This document shows, piece after piece, positions 1-7,280 of a DNA stretch of 12,967 bases. Under the pieces are notes generated by a model. It saw only the letters and a list, made by a program, of their open reading frames with translations, searched no databases and was not told the origin of the DNA. Numbering within the stretch: the stretch's first letter is position 1; each line of letters begins with the position of its first letter. The stretch covers positions 1 through 12,967 of the forward strand of contig CAJOQO010000137.1 of the NCBI GenBank assembly GCA_905236545.1, given 5' to 3'. Source of the stretch: an uncultured Lachnospiraceae bacterium. Lineage in GTDB: Bacteria; Bacillota; Clostridia; Lachnospirales; Lachnospiraceae. Position numbers and translations under genes: made by a program.

Positions 1-2042
1 TCCAGGACGGAATCTTTAACGAGGGAGCCTCCGGGATCCAGGACGGGATCTTTAACGAGGGAGCTTCCGGGATACAGGACGGGATCCTCAACGAAGACGC
101 CTCCAGTGTTCCGGAAGATAAGCCTGCCCTGATCGGAGAGACCGCCCCGCTGATGGCAGCAATTGAAGATGAAATTGTAGAGGACAACGAAGCTGTGCCG
201 GGAGTGGAGCAGACGAACCCCGAGACGGCTGAAGGCGGACAGCCGGTTGGCGACGATCCGTCGGGAATCTTTCAGACGGAAGCTCCACCGTCGGAAGCTC
301 CACTGACGGAAACGCCGCAGACGGAAACTCCGCTGACGGAAACGCCGCAGACGGGTGCCCCGCAGACGGAAACTCCACCGACAGAAACGCCGCAGACAAG
401 TGTCCCGCAGACGGACGCGCCGCCGGTCCAGGATCCTTCGGCCGGTATCCCGGCTGAGTCGGAAGCGGCAGGGGACGGGATTCCCGCGCAGGAAGACGTC
501 TGGGAGGAGGAGTATGTTGAGGAACCGGGCGCTCCGTATGTTTCCGAAGGAGAAAACGAAGAGGAACTGGAGACAAACTTCCTCGGTGAGGTTTACGTGG
601 ATGATGGGACGGAGGAGGTTACGGATATCATCTCCATGGTGAACACCTTCCTGTCGGAAGTCAACGCGGTCAGCCTTGCCGTGGAGGGGGGATGGGATGC
701 CATTCCCTCGCAGATCAACGCGATCAACGCCGGGCTGGAGACGTTCCGGAAATCCTTCGGCGAATCGCATGAATATGATAAGAATGACCTTTTCGGCGAG
801 ACGGTTACCGTAACAAACTATACGGTGAGCCAGGAAGTCAGAAGCAGGGTCGGGGACGCGACGGCATCCGTACTGCAGGCTGCTTATGACAGACTGTGCG
901 TTTATCATTTCATCTACACGATGATGAGCCTGAACGCGGATAAATCGAACTCATCCGGCCTTGATCTGGAATGGGCGAAGGCAAATGAAGCTGCTCTGAG
1001 AGCGGCTGTGAACGAATATGCCAGCCTGCCGGAAAGCGTCTGGGTTTACAATCCTGCGACAGGAGCAAGGGAATTCTCCAGCCAGTTTGCCATTCTGAAC
1101 GATGGATTCTTCTCCGGCGAGTCTCTGGGAACCTTCCTGAGCAATCAGGTGCAGTCGTTGAATACCGAGCATGTAATGGAGGATCCTCCGGATATTCCGG
1201 CGACCGTGTCCACGGAAGGCGAGATGTGGGACAATTACGACGACGATTACGATGATTACGATGGCCCTGAATACACCGCGGAAGAGCTCGCTGAGGCGAT
1301 TCGGGATCAGGAAAAGAACATCAAGGAAACCGAGCTTCAGATCAGGGAGGCGGAGCTGGGCATCCAGGAATACAAAAAGGTTCTGGATGGAAAGATCGTC
1401 TACGCGACGATGGACGGCATCGTAAAGAATGCAGGAACCAAGGATCACGCCACCGGCAATTCCTTTATCACGATCACGGGAAAGGAAGGCCTGTATGTGA
1501 AGGGTACGATCAATGAGCTTTCCCTGGGTACGGTGAAAGTCGGAGATACGATTACCGGAACCTCCTATGAGACAGGAAGCTCATTCACCGCGGAGATCGT
1601 AGAGATTTCAGACTATCCCGAAACTTCCACGAACTCCTACTACGGATACGGGGATGAGAATACAAACTCTTCCTATTATCCTTTCCTGGCTTATATCCAG
1701 GACGCGGAAGGGCTGGAAGTGGATTCCTATGTGGATCTCTCGCTTTCCGGATCGTCCTCCGCCGCATCCGCGGATTCTCTTTCCAGCGGAGGACTGAGCC
1801 TGGATGAGTATTATATCAGGAAGGACGGAGACGGAAGAAGCTACTGTTATGTGCGAGGCAAGGACGGGCTGCTTGAGAGGAGATACCTGGAGCTGGGCGC
1901 AAACAACTGGGGTGTGATTAATATCAAGTCCGGGCTCCGGCAGGATGATTATATTGCGTTCCCCTACGGGGAAGGAGTGGAAGAAGGCGCGCAGACGGTG
2001 GAGGTTGATTTCCTCTCTGCGGTTGACGGAGGCATGTATTAA
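1..2042 (+). CDS. MacA/HlyD-type efflux adaptor, 5'-truncated by the window, with large hairpin insertion
   Basis: The reading frame is open from the left edge (first full codon at base 3), so the gene starts outside the window. An internal ATG at 153 has no ribosome binding site and lies inside the continuous frame. The C-terminal half looks like a membrane-fusion adaptor of an ABC exporter. From about 1275 to 1390 a charged coiled-coil helix (TAEELAEAIRDQEKNIKETE) descends into the lipoyl-like half-motif KIVYATMDGIVKNAG. A beta-barrel region (about 1440-1750) and a membrane-proximal beta domain to the end follow. What precedes the descending helix is unusual: 12-residue repeats, a Thr/Pro repeat tract, an acidic stretch, an apparently folded region of about 200 residues (roughly 570-1190) and an Asp/Tyr-rich linker (about 1230-1265). 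The ascending hairpin helix and first lipoyl half must be upstream. The permease gene follows after 55 bases. Family assignment is fairly sure; the role of the insertion and the substrate are unknown. Confidence 0.8.
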   Translation, partial: QDGIFNEGASGIQDGIFNEGASGIQDGILNEDASSVPEDKPALIGETAPLMAAIEDEIVEDNEAVPGVEQTNPETAEGGQPVGDDPSGIFQTEAPPSEAPLTETPQTETPLTETPQTGAPQTETPPTETPQTSVPQTDAPPVQDPSAGIPAESEAAGDGIPAQEDVWEEEYVEEPGAPYVSEGENEEELETNFLGEVYVDDGTEEVTDIISMVNTFLSEVNAVSLAVEGGWDAIPSQINAINAGLETFRKSFGESHEYDKNDLFGETVTVTNYTVSQEVRSRVGDATASVLQAAYDRLCVYHFIYTMMSLNADKSNSSGLDLEWAKANEAALRAAVNEYASLPESVWVYNPATGAREFSSQFAILNDGFFSGESLGTFLSNQVQSLNTEHVMEDPPDIPATVSTEGEMWDNYDDDYDDYDGPEYTAEELAEAIRDQEKNIKETELQIREAELGIQEYKKVLDGKIVYATMDGIVKNAGTKDHATGNSFITITGKEGLYVKGTINELSLGTVKVGDTITGTSYETGSSFTAEIVEISDYPETSTNSYYGYGDENTNSSYYPFLAYIQDAEGLEVDSYVDLSLSGSSSAASADSLSSGGLSLDEYYIRKDGDGRSYCYVRGKDGLLERRYLELGANNWGVINIKSGLRQDDYIAFPYGEGVEEGAQTVEVDFLSAVDGGMY
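3..110 (+). repeat. 36-bp in-frame tandem repeat, about 3 visible copies
   Basis: Three consecutive 36-base units (3-38, 39-74, 75-110) encode a 12-residue unit, QDGIFNEGASGI. The first two copies are nearly identical at the DNA level and the third has diverged toward its end (QDGILNEDASSV). The array runs off the left edge, so the copy number is unknown. It lies within the hairpin insertion of the efflux adaptor. Confidence 0.85.
273..422 (+). repeat. 15-bp tandem repeat encoding a Thr/Pro-rich tract, 10 units
   Basis: Ten consecutive 15-base units, each coding for five residues ending in proline (QTEAP, PSEAP, LTETP, QTETP, LTETP, QTGAP, QTETP, PTETP, QTSVP, QTDAP), stay in frame in the efflux adaptor. 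Such a tract is expected to be extended and unfolded, like a stalk or linker outside the membrane. Near-identical units make length change by replication slippage likely. Confidence 0.9.
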
Positions 2043-2097
2043 GGCTCCGCAGATCCTTTCTGAAAAATGAACTCAAAGATGAGAGGCACAGTGGCAT

Positions 2098-3354
2098 ATG
2101 ATTGAGAACATACGTCTGGCATTTCAGGGAATCTGGTCACATAAGATGCGTTCTTTTCTGACGATGCTGGGAATCATTATCGGAATCGCTTCGATCATCG
2201 CGATCGTTTCCACGATACAGGGTACGAACAATGCCCTGAGAGATCAGCTGGTCGGATCAGGAAACAATACGGTCAACGTCAATCTGAGCCAGGGCGGTGA
2301 GATCTATCAGATCTATGATTCGTCCTCGATCCCGACAGGTATTCCTGTGATCTCGGATGATACGAGGCAGAGGATCCTTGCGCTGGATAACGTCGAGAAG
2401 ATGACCAGCTACACGACCCGGTTTGTTTCGGACGGCGTTTACTACCGGGATAAGTCCCTGAGTGAATTCAATATTTATGGCATCGATACGGACTACTTTG
2501 ATACGCTGGGATATTCGATCAAGACAGGCCGGGAATTCCTTCCGGAAGACTATGAAGACTTTCATCGTGTGATCGTCGTGGATCAGAAGGCGTCGGAGAA
2601 TCTTTTCCAGGGCGCCAGCCCGCTGGGACGTACGGTGGAGATCAACTCGCAGCCCTTCACGGTTGTGGGGGTCGTCTACAAGACCTCGACCTATGAGCCG
2701 AAGATCAATGATCTTGATGACTACTATACCAACAGTGACGGGTCGAACGGCATCTTTTTCATGCCGAAGTCGACCTGGCCGATCGTATTTCAGTACGATG
2801 AGCCGGAGAACGTAGTGATCAAAGCCACCAGCACGGACGAGATGACGAAAGCCGGCCAGCGAACGGCCAATATTCTCAATGAAGGGATTACAAACAAAAC
2901 CTCCACGGTTACCTACAGTGCCGAGGATCTTCTCGGCATCGTCAAGCAGCAGCAGGAGCTGGCGAACGCGTCCAACCTGCAGCTGGTCTGGATCGCGGGG
3001 ATCTCTCTTCTGGTCGGCGGTATCGGTGTCATGAATATCATGCTGGTATCCGTGACAGAGCGTACCAATGAGATCGGCCTGAAAAAGGCGATTGGCGCCA
3101 GAAAAGGAGCGATCCTGTGGCAGTTCCTTACAGAGGCGGCGGTTCTCACCAGCCTTGGGGGAACGCTCGGCGTGGCGGCGGGAATCGCCATGAGCCAGCT
3201 GATCCACCGGTTTACGGGGATCCTTGTAGGCATCAACTGGCCGGCGGCCCTGATCGCCGTGCTTTTCTCGATGGCGATCGGAATTGTATTCGGGCTGCTT
3301 CCCTCTGTGCAGGCTTCCAACCTGGATCCGATCGAAGCACTGCGAAGAGAGTAA
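2098..3354 (+). CDS. MacB/FtsX-type ABC transporter permease
   Basis: This is the membrane subunit of an ABC exporter of the MacB/FtsX type, 418 residues, a usual length for a permease without a fused ATPase. The N-terminus carries one membrane helix (about residues 20-40, TMLGIIIGIASIIAIVS). A large extracellular domain of about 250 residues (MacB periplasmic-core-like) follows. Three helices at about 296-318, 341-364 and 381-403 form the FtsX domain. The loop after the second helix carries the family motif TERTNEIGLKKAIGARK, and the C-terminus ends in the usual NLDPIEALRRE. A GAGAGG at 2081-2086 stands 11 bases before the ATG. The adaptor gene lies 55 bases upstream, so the two are very likely one operon. 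No ATPase gene lies between or after them; it is presumably upstream of the window. No terminator is visible before the rpsB promoter. Confidence 0.92.
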   Translation: MIENIRLAFQGIWSHKMRSFLTMLGIIIGIASIIAIVSTIQGTNNALRDQLVGSGNNTVNVNLSQGGEIYQIYDSSSIPTGIPVISDDTRQRILALDNVEKMTSYTTRFVSDGVYYRDKSLSEFNIYGIDTDYFDTLGYSIKTGREFLPEDYEDFHRVIVVDQKASENLFQGASPLGRTVEINSQPFTVVGVVYKTSTYEPKINDLDDYYTNSDGSNGIFFMPKSTWPIVFQYDEPENVVIKATSTDEMTKAGQRTANILNEGITNKTSTVTYSAEDLLGIVKQQQELANASNLQLVWIAGISLLVGGIGVMNIMLVSVTERTNEIGLKKAIGARKGAILWQFLTEAAVLTSLGGTLGVAAGIAMSQLIHRFTGILVGINWPAALIAVLFSMAIGIVFGLLPSVQASNLDPIEALRRE

Positions 3355-3373
3355 GAGGAAGAATAATCCATGC

Positions 3374-3402
3374 TTGAAACACACAGAAGTGCGTGATATA
3401 CT
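3374..3402 (+). promoter_or_regulatory. Sigma-A promoter of rpsB-tsf
   Basis: A TTGAAA -35 box (3374-3379) and a TATACT -10 box (3397-3402) are separated by exactly 17 bases. The start of transcription would be near 3409, giving an rpsB leader of about 98 bases. The boxes are one mismatch each from consensus, as expected for a highly expressed translation operon. Confidence 0.8.
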
Positions 3403-3423
3403 GTGAAAGTTGCTGAATAAACA

Positions 3424-3478
3424 CGCATGCGGATACTGCGGGCGGTGCCGGAAGGCTCCCGCGGAGAGGAAGCATGCG
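3424..3478 (+). promoter_or_regulatory. Structured 5' leader of rpsB
   Basis: The leader can fold into a closed element just before the ribosome binding site. CGCATGC (3424-3430) pairs with GCATGCG (3472-3478). Inside it GCGGG (3438-3442) pairs with CCCGC (3458-3462), topped by GCC-GGAA-GGC (3447-3456) with a GNRA-type loop. S2 autoregulates rpsB-tsf through the leader in E. coli; whether this clostridial leader does the same is inference. Confidence 0.45.
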
Positions 3479-3506
3479 GAAGTACAAAACCAGAAGGAGA
3501 ACTGAG

Positions 3507-4277
3507 ATGAGTGTACTTTCCATGAAACAGCTGCTGGAAGCAGGTGTCCACTTCGGACATCAGACCAGGAGATGGAACCCGAAGATGGCTCCGTATATCT
3601 ACACGGAGCGCAACGGAATCTATATCATCGACCTGCAGAAGACGGTCGGGATGATCGATGACGCGTACAACGTAATCGGTGACATCGCTGCGAACGGCGG
3701 CTCCATCCTGTTTGTCGGCACCAAGAAGCAGGCACAGGATTCCATCCGTCAGGAAGCGGAGCGCTGCGGCATGTACTATGTCAATGAAAGATGGCTCGGC
3801 GGTATGCTGACCAACTTCAAGACGATCCAGAGCCGCATCAAGAGACTGAAGGACATCAAGAAGATGCAGGCGGACGGAACCTTCACGGTACTGCCGAAGA
3901 AGGAAGTCATCAAGCTCGAAAAGGAACTTGAAAAGCTGGAGAAGAACCTCGGCGGCATCGAGGAGATGAAGAAGCTTCCGGATGCGATTTTCATCGTGGA
4001 TCTGAAGAAGGAGCACATCTGTGTGCAGGAAGCGCATGCGCTGGGCATTCCGCTGATCGGTATCGCTGATACCAACTGTGATCCGGAAGATCTGGACTAT
4101 GTGATCCCGGGCAATGACGACGCGATTCGTGCCGTAAGACTGATTGTCTCCAAGATGGCTGATGCTGTCATCGAGGCAAGGCAGGGCACCGAGGGTGCGG
4201 CCCCGATCGAGAATCAGGTCTTCACAGGAGAAGGTATTGACTACGCAGGCGAGGCGCAGGAGACTCCCGCTGAGTAA
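3507..4277 (+). CDS. rpsB: 30S ribosomal protein S2
   Basis: Ribosomal protein S2 of the small subunit, 256 residues. It opens with the conserved [20 protein letters not shown] and continues through [31 protein letters not shown], the coiled-coil segment rich in Lys and Glu, and [30 protein letters not shown] S2 core sequence. The start chosen is the ATG at 3507 (MSVLSMKQ), because AAGGAG at 3494-3499 lies 7 bases before it and bacterial S2 proteins begin this way. An in-frame ATG at 3474 would add 11 basic residues without a good ribosome binding site. tsf follows after 43 bases, the classic gene pair. Expression should come from the promoter at 3374-3402, possibly with control at the folded leader. 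Identification is secure. Confidence 0.98.
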   Translation: MSVLSMKQLLEAGVHFGHQTRRWNPKMAPYIYTERNGIYIIDLQKTVGMIDDAYNVIGDIAANGGSILFVGTKKQAQDSIRQEAERCGMYYVNERWLGGMLTNFKTIQSRIKRLKDIKKMQADGTFTVLPKKEVIKLEKELEKLEKNLGGIEEMKKLPDAIFIVDLKKEHICVQEAHALGIPLIGIADTNCDPEDLDYVIPGNDDAIRAVRLIVSKMADAVIEARQGTEGAAPIENQVFTGEGIDYAGEAQETPAE

Positions 4278-4320
4278 TCCCGCGGACGCATAAGAACCGC
4301 ATAAGAATAAGGAGAAGAAT

Positions 4321-5259
4321 ATGGCTATCACAGCTTCACTGGTTAAGGAACTGAGAGAGATGACCGGATCCGGCATGATGGACTGCAAGAAGGCCCTGAC
4401 TGCGGTGGAAGGCGACATTGAGAAGGCAATCGACTGGCTGAGAGAAAAAGGCCTTGCGACCGCGCAGAAGAAGGCGGGCCGTATCGCGGCAGAGGGAATC
4501 TCCTTCCCGCTGGTTACCCCGGATGGAAAGAAGGCGGTTGTCGTAGAAGTCAATTCCGAGACCGATTTCGTTGCCAAGAATGAGAAGTTCCAGGCTTATG
4601 TCAGCGAAGTGGCAGCGCAGGCTCTTGAGACTGCCGCCGCTACTCTTGAAGCGTTTCTTGCCGAGCCGTCAAAAGCGGATCCGTCCAAGACGGTTGCCGA
4701 CGCAAACGCCGCTCAGATCTCCGTGATCGGAGAGAACCTGAAGATCCGCCGTTTCCAGCAGATGATCGAAGAAGAAGGCCTGATTGTAGCCTACACTCAT
4801 ATGGGCGGAAAGATCGTTACACTGATCGACATCAAAACGGATGTCGTTAACGACGCGATCCGTGAGATGGGCAAGAACATCGCGATGCAGGTTGCTGCCC
4901 TGAATCCGAAGTATGTCGATGAGTCTGAGGTACCGCAGGACTTCAAGGATAAAGAGATCGAGATCCTGTCCAAACAGATCGCCGAGGATCCGAAGATGGC
5001 AGGAAAGCCGGAGAAGGTAATCGCCGGCGCGGTTCAGGGAAGACTGAAGAAGGAACTCAAGGACATCTGCCTGATGGATCAGATCTATGTCAAGGCCGAG
5101 GATGGAAAGCAGTCTGTTGCCCAGTATGTGCAGGAGGTTGCGAAGGCTGAGAATGCGAACATCAGGATCAACGGATTCATCCGCTTCGAGACCGGAGAAG
5201 GCCTTGAGAAGAAGCAGGAAGACTTCGCGGCTGAGGTTGCGGCACAGATGGGACTGTAA
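4321..5259 (+). CDS. tsf: Translation elongation factor Ts
   Basis: EF-Ts, the guanine-nucleotide exchange factor that recharges EF-Tu, 312 residues and full length. The N-terminal UBA-like module is clear (ITASLVKELREMTGSGMMDC, then KKAL and DIEKAIDWLREKGLA). The TDFVAKN motif starts at residue 81 and contains the Asp-Phe pair that, in the known EF-Tu complex, inserts into EF-Tu. Two core subdomains follow, ending in a helical C-terminal module. AAGGAG at 4309-4314 stands 6 bases before the ATG. It is co-transcribed with rpsB and the unit ends at the strong hairpin at 5309-5346. Confidence 0.98.
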   Translation: MAITASLVKELREMTGSGMMDCKKALTAVEGDIEKAIDWLREKGLATAQKKAGRIAAEGISFPLVTPDGKKAVVVEVNSETDFVAKNEKFQAYVSEVAAQALETAAATLEAFLAEPSKADPSKTVADANAAQISVIGENLKIRRFQQMIEEEGLIVAYTHMGGKIVTLIDIKTDVVNDAIREMGKNIAMQVAALNPKYVDESEVPQDFKDKEIEILSKQIAEDPKMAGKPEKVIAGAVQGRLKKELKDICLMDQIYVKAEDGKQSVAQYVQEVAKAENANIRINGFIRFETGEGLEKKQEDFAAEVAAQMGL

Positions 5260-5308
5260 TAAAAGAACGGATTCGACTGTAATCAGGAGAATTGATCCGG
5301 ATCAGAAG

Positions 5309-5346
5309 AAAGCGGTGCGTCATTTGATGACGCACCGCTTTGTTTT
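5309..5346 (+). terminator. Bidirectional intrinsic terminator after tsf
   Basis: A perfect stem of about 15 base pairs (5309-5323 with 5327-5341, core AAAGCGGTGCGTCA) and a three-base loop is followed by TGTTTT on the plus strand. The A-rich 5' flank gives a T-rich tail on the minus strand too, so it can also end the convergent small gene that stops at 5363. Confidence 0.9.
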
Positions 5347-5362
5347 GATCTCTTCAGAAACC

Positions 5363-5665
5363 CTAATTCAGGAAGCCACTTTCTGCCCATCCCCAGACGC
5401 CATTGTAACAGACATAGGTGTAGGAGCAGGGAATCCCCTGCAGGCCGGTTCCGGAGACTGTTTCGCCATAAGTAAATACCTGATAGCCGGAATACAGACG
5501 CGCAAGCTCGTGATACTGATCCCATTGAGGAGACGGTCTCAGCGCGAGACAGGCTCCGTTGCAGTTTCCAACAGACATATAATAACCCTTTTCGCTGATT
5601 CCGCCGTTCGTGTTATGGAGCTCCTGTGCGTTCATAATCTGTTTGTTCTTAATTGTATCTGCCAT
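5363..5665 (-). CDS. Small secreted protein: double-glycine leader fused to an SH3b-like domain
   Basis: A 100-residue protein. The ATG at 5665 is chosen because AAAGGAG (5674-5680) lies 8 bases upstream; a TTG seven codons earlier would place the ribosome binding site inside the gene. Residues 1-22 end in MNAQELHNTNGG, which fits the double-glycine leader pattern cut by C39-peptidase ABC exporters: hydrophobic at -12, Glu-Leu at -8/-7, Gly-Gly at -2/-1. Residues 23-100 resemble a bacterial SH3 domain: CLALRPSPQW matches the usual start (LNVRSGPS-like), SGYQVFTYGE the middle strand, and CYNGVWGWAESGFLN the closing GW-x-x-S-x-L signature. Four cysteines (35, 39, 80, 86) could form two disulfides after export. 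The mature part would be about 78 residues. No exporter, immunity or modification gene is adjacent. The leader and gene are convincing; the SH3b call is from pattern and the function is unknown. Confidence 0.75.
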   Translation of the reverse strand: MADTIKNKQIMNAQELHNTNGGISEKGYYMSVGNCNGACLALRPSPQWDQYHELARLYSGYQVFTYGETVSGTGLQGIPCSYTYVCYNGVWGWAESGFLN

Positions 5666-5680
5666 GGAAGGTTCTCCTTT

Positions 5681-6011
5681 TTTCAACAGAACGGATCATT
5701 TTGTATCGCTGGATTCATCTGCTTCACCGGCTGATTATTCTCCGGTCTGTCTGTTCATACGATCCATTTCGAGGGCGGGCCAAAGAAAACAGGGCATCAT
5801 TTCCATGGCAACAGAGGAAGAAAATATGATAGACTAAGGAAACACGGATTCTGTCAGGAGCCTCCGGCGGATCGCAGTGCGGCGCAAAGGCAGGCTTTTG
5901 GCGGACAGGAAAAGAAGAGGAATGGGACATGCACCTGCACGATTGCAGAGGCAGCTGCCGGCCTGCGGGGCGGGGCCGTGAACGGCGGCGGGAAAAGGGA
6001 CTCAAAAGAAC
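5681..6011. other. Intergenic region between divergent genes
   Basis: About 330 bases between the small double-glycine gene (-) and the isomerase gene (+), where promoters of both must lie. A TATGAT at 5825-5830 could be a -10 box for the plus strand but has no good -35 box. No convincing promoter was found for the minus strand. Open frames here lack ribosome binding sites or protein-like composition. The right-hand half (about 5855-6000) is GC-rich and purine-rich without a clear stem-loop. Confidence 0.4.
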
Positions 6012-6025
6012 AGGAGGATGGAATC

Positions 6026-7279
6026 ATGAGTGAGAATCAGATGAAATACAGGCTGGATACAGATGAGAACAGGGCGTTCCTGAGATCGATGACGGAGGAT
6101 CTTCTGCGCTTTGGGCATGGGTTCCCCTCTCCGGGCGGCTCTTCCTACTATCTGCGCTCCGACGGGAGTCCCTGGAAGGAGCATGTACGTGAGACCTATG
6201 TCACATCCAGAATGGTTCACGTGTACACACTGGGGCATTTTCTGGGGCATGAAGGGAGCGATGCGCTGATCGACGCCGGCCTGAAAGGTCTGAGCGGAGA
6301 ACTGCATGATGATAAAAATGACGGATGGTACCCGGGGATTGATCCGGCAGGGAACCCGCAGAGCGGGAAGGTATGCTATGCGCACGCGTTTGTCATTCTG
6401 GCCGCATCTTCCGCCTGCCTTGCGGGGAGGAAAGGAGCTGAGCGGCTGCTGGAGAAGGCCCTGGAGGTGTATGACCGGTTCTTCTGGAATGAAGAGGAAG
6501 GAATGGCTGCGGATACCTGGGATACCGCGTTTTCCGTCCTGGATGATTACCGCGGGCTGAACGCCAACATGCACTCCGTGGAAGCGCTTCTTGCCGCGGC
6601 AGATGTCCTGGAAGAAGAGAAATACCGGAAACGCGCCGGACGTATCATAGACCGCGTGATCGGGTGGGCCGGAAAAAATGCATGGAGAATCCCGGAACAC
6701 TATACCAGAGAGTGGAAACCTGACCTTGCCTGCAACAAGGACAGGCCGGATGATCCGTTTAAGCCTTATGGAGCAACCCCCGGCCATGGAATCGAATGGT
6801 CAAGGCTGATCACGCAGTGGGCTGAGTCTTCCTTCCCGGAGGACGGGGAAGAGAAGAGGAGATACATCGAAGCTGCACGGAAGCTGTATGAACGGGCGGT
6901 GGACGATGGATGGAACGCTGACGGGGCACCCGGCCTGGTGTATACGACAGACTGGGACGGAAAACCGGTTGTACACGACCGCATGCACTGGACGCTGGCG
7001 GAGGCGATTAATACATCCGCCGTTCTGTATCGTGTCACGGGAGCTTCGAGATACTCCGATGATTACGCGATGTTTCTGAAGTATCTGGATGAAAAGGTTC
7101 TGGACAGGGAAAACGGCTCCTGGTTCCACCAGCTGGACCGGAACAATCAGCTTCTGGAAACCGTGTGGCCGGGGAAGCCGGATCTCTACCATGCGCTTCA
7201 GGCCACGCTGATTCCTTATCACAGCCCGGGGGTATCAATTGCCAGGGATCTGCAGAACCTTCATGGGGGCGGACATTGA
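6026..7279 (+). CDS. AGE-family aldose-ketose isomerase/epimerase, YihS-like
   Basis: A 417-residue cytoplasmic (alpha/alpha)6-barrel enzyme of the N-acylglucosamine 2-epimerase superfamily. These enzymes open a sugar ring and shift the carbonyl between C1 and C2 or invert C2. Marks of the YihS/mannose-isomerase branch are ETYVTSRMVHVY (Arg62, His65), NMHSVEALLAAAD (His183), the signature PYGATPGHGIEWSRL (His254), HDRMHWTLAEAI (His321) and DLYHALQATLIPY (His389). The spacing of His183, His254 and His389 matches the catalytic-site histidines known in YihS (offset of about six residues). The start at 6026 follows AGGAGG (6012-6017) by 8 bases; an upstream in-frame ATG at 5978 has no such site. 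No sugar transporter, kinase or sulfoquinovose gene is adjacent, so the substrate (mannose, glucose, sulfoquinovose or other) is open. The stop lies one base from the end of the convergent hydrogenase gene. Confidence 0.85.
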   Translation: MSENQMKYRLDTDENRAFLRSMTEDLLRFGHGFPSPGGSSYYLRSDGSPWKEHVRETYVTSRMVHVYTLGHFLGHEGSDALIDAGLKGLSGELHDDKNDGWYPGIDPAGNPQSGKVCYAHAFVILAASSACLAGRKGAERLLEKALEVYDRFFWNEEEGMAADTWDTAFSVLDDYRGLNANMHSVEALLAAADVLEEEKYRKRAGRIIDRVIGWAGKNAWRIPEHYTREWKPDLACNKDRPDDPFKPYGATPGHGIEWSRLITQWAESSFPEDGEEKRRYIEAARKLYERAVDDGWNADGAPGLVYTTDWDGKPVVHDRMHWTLAEAINTSAVLYRVTGASRYSDDYAMFLKYLDEKVLDRENGSWFHQLDRNNQLLETVWPGKPDLYHALQATLIPYHSPGVSIARDLQNLHGGGH

Positions 7280-7280
7280 A

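Noticed and set aside
153..170. ATG at 153 as the start of the efflux adaptor gene
   Set aside because: The frame is open to the left edge, in-frame repeats lie upstream, and no ribosome binding site precedes it.
2257..4577. Long minus-strand open frames opposite the permease, rpsB and tsf
   Set aside because: They are shadows of clearly conserved plus-strand genes and have no family resemblance or ribosome binding sites.
5891..5903. 13-base match CAGGCTTTTGGCG shared with 8865-8877
   Set aside because: One match of this length is expected by chance in a 13-kb window, and the surrounding bases do not agree.
5724..6005. 93-residue minus-strand open frame upstream of the double-glycine gene
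   Set aside because: Composition rich in Arg, Ser and Pro, no ribosome binding site, and it covers the region where promoters should lie.
5929..6033. A 34-residue Arg-rich open frame (MHLHDCRGSC start) overlapping the isomerase start
   Set aside because: The ribosome binding site is weak, the composition follows the GC-rich spacer, and the frame has no recognisable pattern.
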